Shown here in pieces: positions 60,721 through 64,000 of a DNA stretch of 64,000 bases (positions within the stretch are counted from its first letter, which is position 1; each line of letters starts with the position of its first letter). A model generated the notes under the pieces. It searched no databases, was not told the DNA's origin, and was given only the letters and a program-made list of their open reading frames with translations. Source of the DNA: Otis tarda (Eukaryota > Chordata > Aves > Otidiformes > Otididae). A program made the translations under genes and the position numbers. The stretch is from assembly GCA_026413225.1 (NCBI GenBank), contig CM048555.1, forward strand, positions 76,019,785 through 76,083,784, in the 5' to 3' direction.

Positions 60721-60960
60721 CAGAGCATTGGCGCCGTGAGAGATGCTCCCCAGCTGTGCCTATCCGGGGGGCCGACATGGCGCGGGCAGGCACGCAGGCG
60801 GCGGGACAGCACGCAGGCGGCCGCAGAGCCGCCGATAGCAACTGCTGCCCGACAGCTGGAGCGGCCGCGGCCGGCGGGTTACAGGGATGCCGTGGGGTTA
60901 GCCCTGGGGGTGCAGCTGGCAGCGAGCACCCCTCCTCCTCCTGCCTGTGAGGCAGCTGCA
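60721..60960. promoter_or_regulatory. CpG-rich patch, possible small CpG island
   Basis: By hand count about 21 CpG in the 170 bases from 60728 to 60900, at very high GC, so CpG is not depleted. Two NotI-type gcggccgc words and gcgccgtg fall inside it, and a short direct repeat (cacgcaggcggc, twice) lies at about 60789-60820. It may be an unmethylated promoter or enhancer. No TATA box, recognised exon or convincing coding frame adjoins it. It lies about 0.5 kb upstream of the CR1 at 61.4 kb, but the two look unrelated. Confidence 0.45.
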
Positions 60961-61415
60961 ATCGGCAGGAGAGCAGTTTCCCCAGGCACTGACATCTCAA
61001 AGACATAGCCTCATCCTGCCCCACCAGCATGGGCTGGAACCCCCTCCAGCTGCAGCTCCCCCATCCCACCAGGCTGGAGGCTCAAGCCCACGGACCCATC
61101 CAAACCACATCTCCCATACACATGGGCAGGACAGATCAGGCGTGACAGGGCCAAGCATGTGAAAGGCACATCTCCTGGGGCTGGTTCTTCCTAGACATGG
61201 TATAGCTACCACATGTTTGTGCAACAGCCATCAGCATGGATGGAAACAACGGGCTATAGCCATTGACCATGCCATGCTTCATCCCACCAGGAGTACCAAT
61301 GAAGAGCCGTATAGAATGAAAACCATGTTTGGACAACATGAAAATCCAGGTAGATGTTATATGTCCTGCCCTTACATGAAGGTGGTGGATTTTATCCATC
61401 ACCTTGAGGGAAGTG
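60961..61415. other. Noncoding spacer
   Basis: GC-rich at the left, then unique sequence. The 109-codon frame at 61217-61546 runs into the following CR1 and is fortuitous in its first half. Confidence 0.5.
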
Positions 61416-61982
61416 CCTCTACTGCCCCTCTACTCTGCTCTACAGAGCAGAGACCCCACCTGCAGTACTGCAGCCAGCTCTGGAGCCCTCAACATAAGAA
61501 CTACATGGACCAGTTGGAGCAAATCCAGAGGAGGCCACGAAGATGATGAGAGGGCTGGAGCACCTCTCCTATGAGGACAGGCTGAGAGAGTTGGGGCTGT
61601 TCAGCCTGGAGAAGAGGAGGCTCCGGGGAGACCTTATAGTGGCCTTCCAGTACCTAAAGGGGGCCAACAGGAAAGATGGGGAGAAACTCTTTAGCAGGGC
61701 CTGTTGTGATAGGATGAGGGGTAACTATTTTAAAATAGAAGAAGGTAGGTTCAGATTAGATATTAGGAAAAAATTTTTTACACTGAGGGTGGTAGAACAC
61801 TGGCACAGGTTGCCCAGAGAGATGGTGGATGCCCCGTCCCTGGGAACTTTTAAGGCCAGGCTGGATGAGGCTCTGAGCAACCTGATCTGGTTGGAGATGT
61901 CCCTGCTCCTTGCAGTGGGGTTGGACTGGATGGCCTTTGAAGGCCCCTTCCAACCCGAACCATTCTATGATTCTATGATACC
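61416..61982 (+). mobile_element. CR1 LINE, 5'-truncated, young, sense
   Basis: Starts at the 'ctctactctgctctac' block (CR1 PLYSAL) and ends in 'ccattctatgattctatgat' at about 61960-61979. The body is nearly identical to the 22.4-kb copy over long stretches, for example the [18 protein letters not shown] region. In the 3' untranslated region it shares 'ctggttggagatgtccctg' with the antisense copy at 18.8 kb. Both observations place it among the youngest insertions here. 5' truncation is typical; no target duplication is evident. Confidence 0.99.
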
Positions 61983-61998
61983 TGATATCATGGACTGA
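61543..61998 (+). pseudogene. CR1 ORF2 C-terminal remnant with stop-codon read-through
   Basis: The C-terminal end of CR1 ORF2 is open for 151 codons ([18 protein letters not shown] onward). It includes the conserved RKKFFTLRVVEHWHRLPREM block. Two defects are visible. Loss of one G in 'gaggaggccacgaagatgat' (about 61530-61540) separates it from the upstream coding part. The usual ORF2 stop TAG is TGG at 61888-61890, so the frame runs on through the 3' untranslated region to a stop at 61996-61998. No catalytic motif remains, so no activity is possible. The ATG at 61543 is an internal Met codon, not a true start. Confidence 0.95.
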
Positions 61999-63089
61999 AA
62001 GCAATCGCTTCTGGTGGCTTATTTGACCCTGGTTTTGTTGGTGATACAATCTCATTCTGCTCCAGCTCGATGATGGCATTTAAACCAGATGGAAACAGTT
62101 TGAAGAATTCAGATATGACCTCATGGAATTACAACATCATCATTAAAACAACCAGTCAGATAACAGCTAAGGAATTACATTTCCAGGGAAGTGTTTTGTG
62201 GTTTTAGCACCATTAAGACATTGAAGGGACACAGACAGATCACATTAGGCCCATAGCTTAAGACTTCTTGAATGATCAGTGGAAACGTTCTCATCATTTT
62301 TCTTTTACTTGAAATCGAATCAATGGTTTGTATGAATTTAAATGTATTCCTGAAGCACTCACAGAGGGTGAAACCGCAAACCAAAAGGCAAACCCCATCG
62401 CTGTGCTGGTTGTCCCAGCTAAGCAACGTGCTTCGAGTCTTTGCACTGCCCAAGAAACTCGCCACGGTGCCTCATCCCTTTCTCATTTTATATCACCCAC
62501 AGCCTTCTCACATCACACAGGGTGGGGAATTTGCTTTTAATTGATTGTTAACCTACCAGCGTTCCTCTGTGTGCCTTTTATTTACATTAGCAGTCTGAAA
62601 GAGCAAAGTATTCCCCTTCAGGTTTCATTCTGCTGCAGAAATGGGTTTGCTGTCATCACTCCTCATAAGCACAGCCTGAGACCCACTTTCCTAAATCTCT
62701 CCCTTCCAGCATTTGTCTTTACTACCTCATAGCTGTCAGTTTTTCTTCTAGCGGCTACTACGAAATGAGCACAGGTAATTTTGGCCAAAAATCACTCAAT
62801 AATCCACAAGGAGGGGAGGAGGGGAGTAATTACTGTTCTTTGAAGGGAAAACTTCCCTGGGATGGTATCCTTTATTGAGAGCTGGAAGTCCCAGATTGGA
62901 AATCATCATTAAACCTAGCCAATTCCTGCATCACCAAAGTTCTCAAATCCTCCTGCCACAAAGAAACCTTTTCTCTCCTGAAATAATTTGATATTTGGAG
63001 AAGCCCTAAAGCAGCTCTCTGTTCTCCTGTTGCAACAGCCATATTAAACAAAGATTGATAGCACCCTACAACTCCCTTATCCAACAAAA
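61983..63089. other. Noncoding DNA, nothing recognised
   Basis: Short frames on both strands and no repeat signature. Confidence 0.5.
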
Positions 63090-63160
63090 TTTTCCTTAGG
63101 CTAGTTATTTCATCCACGCAGCCTCAGTTTCTCCACCTGTAAAATGGACATAGTGATAAC
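63090..63160 (+). repeat. MIR/CORE-SINE-like fragment, sense
   Basis: 'ggctagttatttcatccacg' followed by 'cagcctcagtttctccacct' and gtaaaatggacatagtgat follows the MIR body ('gggcaagttacttaacctctctgtgcctcagtttcctcatctgtaaaatggggataata') with correct order and spacing. The tRNA-like head is not recognisable upstream. Confidence 0.58.
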
Positions 63161-64000
63161 TGCAGGTTTGACAGTGGAAGATGCTGTCCAAGGAGGAACT
63201 GTGTTATCTGTGGGCTGGCTGTTTGTCTTTCCCCAGCTGACTGGGTGTTAAAACATATAAAGTCAAGCGAGAACATACCCAAGAATATGGGAGAAGTAAA
63301 TAGCCCAAATTACTACAGGGAGGGCCCATGTTGGACCACTCCATGAGAAAACAAAGCCATGTTCAGGCTCTTTCTGTTTGGGTGATAGATGCTTTAACAG
63401 ACAGTCAGATAAATATATTTATTTTCCCCAAAGAAAGAAACCTTGTGCAGAAAAGCCTACTATATTTTAAAGTCACTACAACTTTCACTCGGCCCAGAGA
63501 AGTCTAAACATTTCTTTCCAAGCCTGTGGCTTCCCAGATGACTTTTTTTCTAATGGTCAATGAAAATTCAGACAAATGTGCCAAGCATCACAGGGATTTC
63601 AGAATGAAAGAAGAGGTCCATCAAGACAAGAAGAGCAGGCACCTTCTTTACCTTGTTCAAGCTTCTTGGCATCCTGCTGGGTAATTTATGCCCATTTTGG
63701 GGATGCAGGATGAATCCTAGGAAGATCTGAAGAGGGAAGGAGGCTGAATTCTCACTTTTGCCTGAAGTCCTGGGTAAGAACAGCCCACCAGATGTGGGGC
63801 TGCTGGTGCACTAGGCAATGAACATGTCCCCATCATGAACAAAAGAACAGCACTCTATGATCCGAGCAGGAGCCAGTGGGCACTGGTGGCAGCCCAGACC
63901 GTCACCCACCTGGGTGACCTGGGTGCTGCTGGACGCCATCACCCATCTACCTATCAGACGGCCAGGATGCTGGCAGTGCCGTCCAGCAGCGAATCCATGC
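63161..64000. other. Noncoding DNA with inverted repeats at the window edge
   Basis: gtcaccca/tgggtgac (63901-63918) forms an 8-bp stem. gctgctggacg (63925-63935) pairs with cgtccagcagc (63980-63990). No gene or repeat family recognised; the right-hand context is cut off. Confidence 0.5.

Noticed and set aside
1-64000. CRISPR arrays, operons, ribosome binding sites, bacterial insertion sequences
   Set aside because: No evenly spaced direct repeats or densely packed long genes. The CR1 content identifies the DNA as vertebrate, so prokaryotic feature types do not apply.
1-64000. Endogenous retrovirus or other integrated virus
   Set aside because: No gag, pol, env or other viral protein motifs on either strand. 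The only reverse transcriptase sequences are of the CR1 type with the CR1 3' end.

Overview
The window looks like nuclear DNA of a bird. The strongest evidence is a set of CR1 (chicken repeat 1) LINE copies. Several end in the diagnostic 3' signature: a run reading roughly 'ggtcccttccaacc...', followed by one to three copies of the octamer ATTCTATG or ATTCTGTG. No Alu, B1 or L1 elements are visible. The few SINE-like remnants resemble the ancient amniote MIR/CORE-SINE type. The sequence does not let me narrow the bird order.

I find no host protein-coding gene, rRNA or convincing tRNA, and nothing prokaryotic such as operons or CRISPR arrays. Open reading frames outside CR1 are short, overlap on both strands and show no protein family I recognise. 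The window therefore reads as intergenic or deep-intronic DNA, a small gene desert. Statements that a stretch holds nothing mean nothing was seen by eye; alignment could reveal exons or old repeats that I missed.

Layout. 1-8.8 kb: unique noncoding DNA. 8.8-9.2 kb: an ancient antisense CR1 ORF2 remnant. 13.7-13.95 kb: an old MIR/CORE-SINE-like copy. 15.6-16.1 kb: an AT-rich block next to a CpG-rich patch. 18.8-19.0 kb: a young antisense CR1 3' end. 21.86-24.2 kb: a CR1 scrap, the best-preserved CR1 in the window (22398-23846, open reverse transcriptase frame), and a diverged 46-bp direct repeat on either side of it. 27-45 kb: mostly unique DNA with scattered CR1 scraps and AT-rich blocks that resemble conserved noncoding elements. 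45.1-45.3 kb: another ancient antisense CR1 3' region. 50.9 kb: a strong inverted repeat. 54.6-57.7 kb: two decayed CR1 copies in tandem orientation. 60.7-60.9 kb: a second CpG-rich patch. 61.4-62.0 kb: a young 5'-truncated CR1.

The CR1 copies fall into visible age classes. The young ones (18.8, 22.4 and 61.4 kb) have open or nearly open frames. The middle-aged ones (36.6, 41.5, 54.6 and 57.0 kb) have stops and lost catalytic residues. The ancient ones (8.8, 45.1, and possibly 27.1 and 44.15 kb) are recognisable only from the pattern of the antisense strand. The genes do not form a pathway; all coding remnants are retrotransposon reverse transcriptase. I did not find an undescribed biological system. 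The points most worth checking are the two CpG-rich patches, the 46-bp repeat pair, the hairpins at 50.9 and 24.05 kb, and the CNE-like AT-rich blocks.
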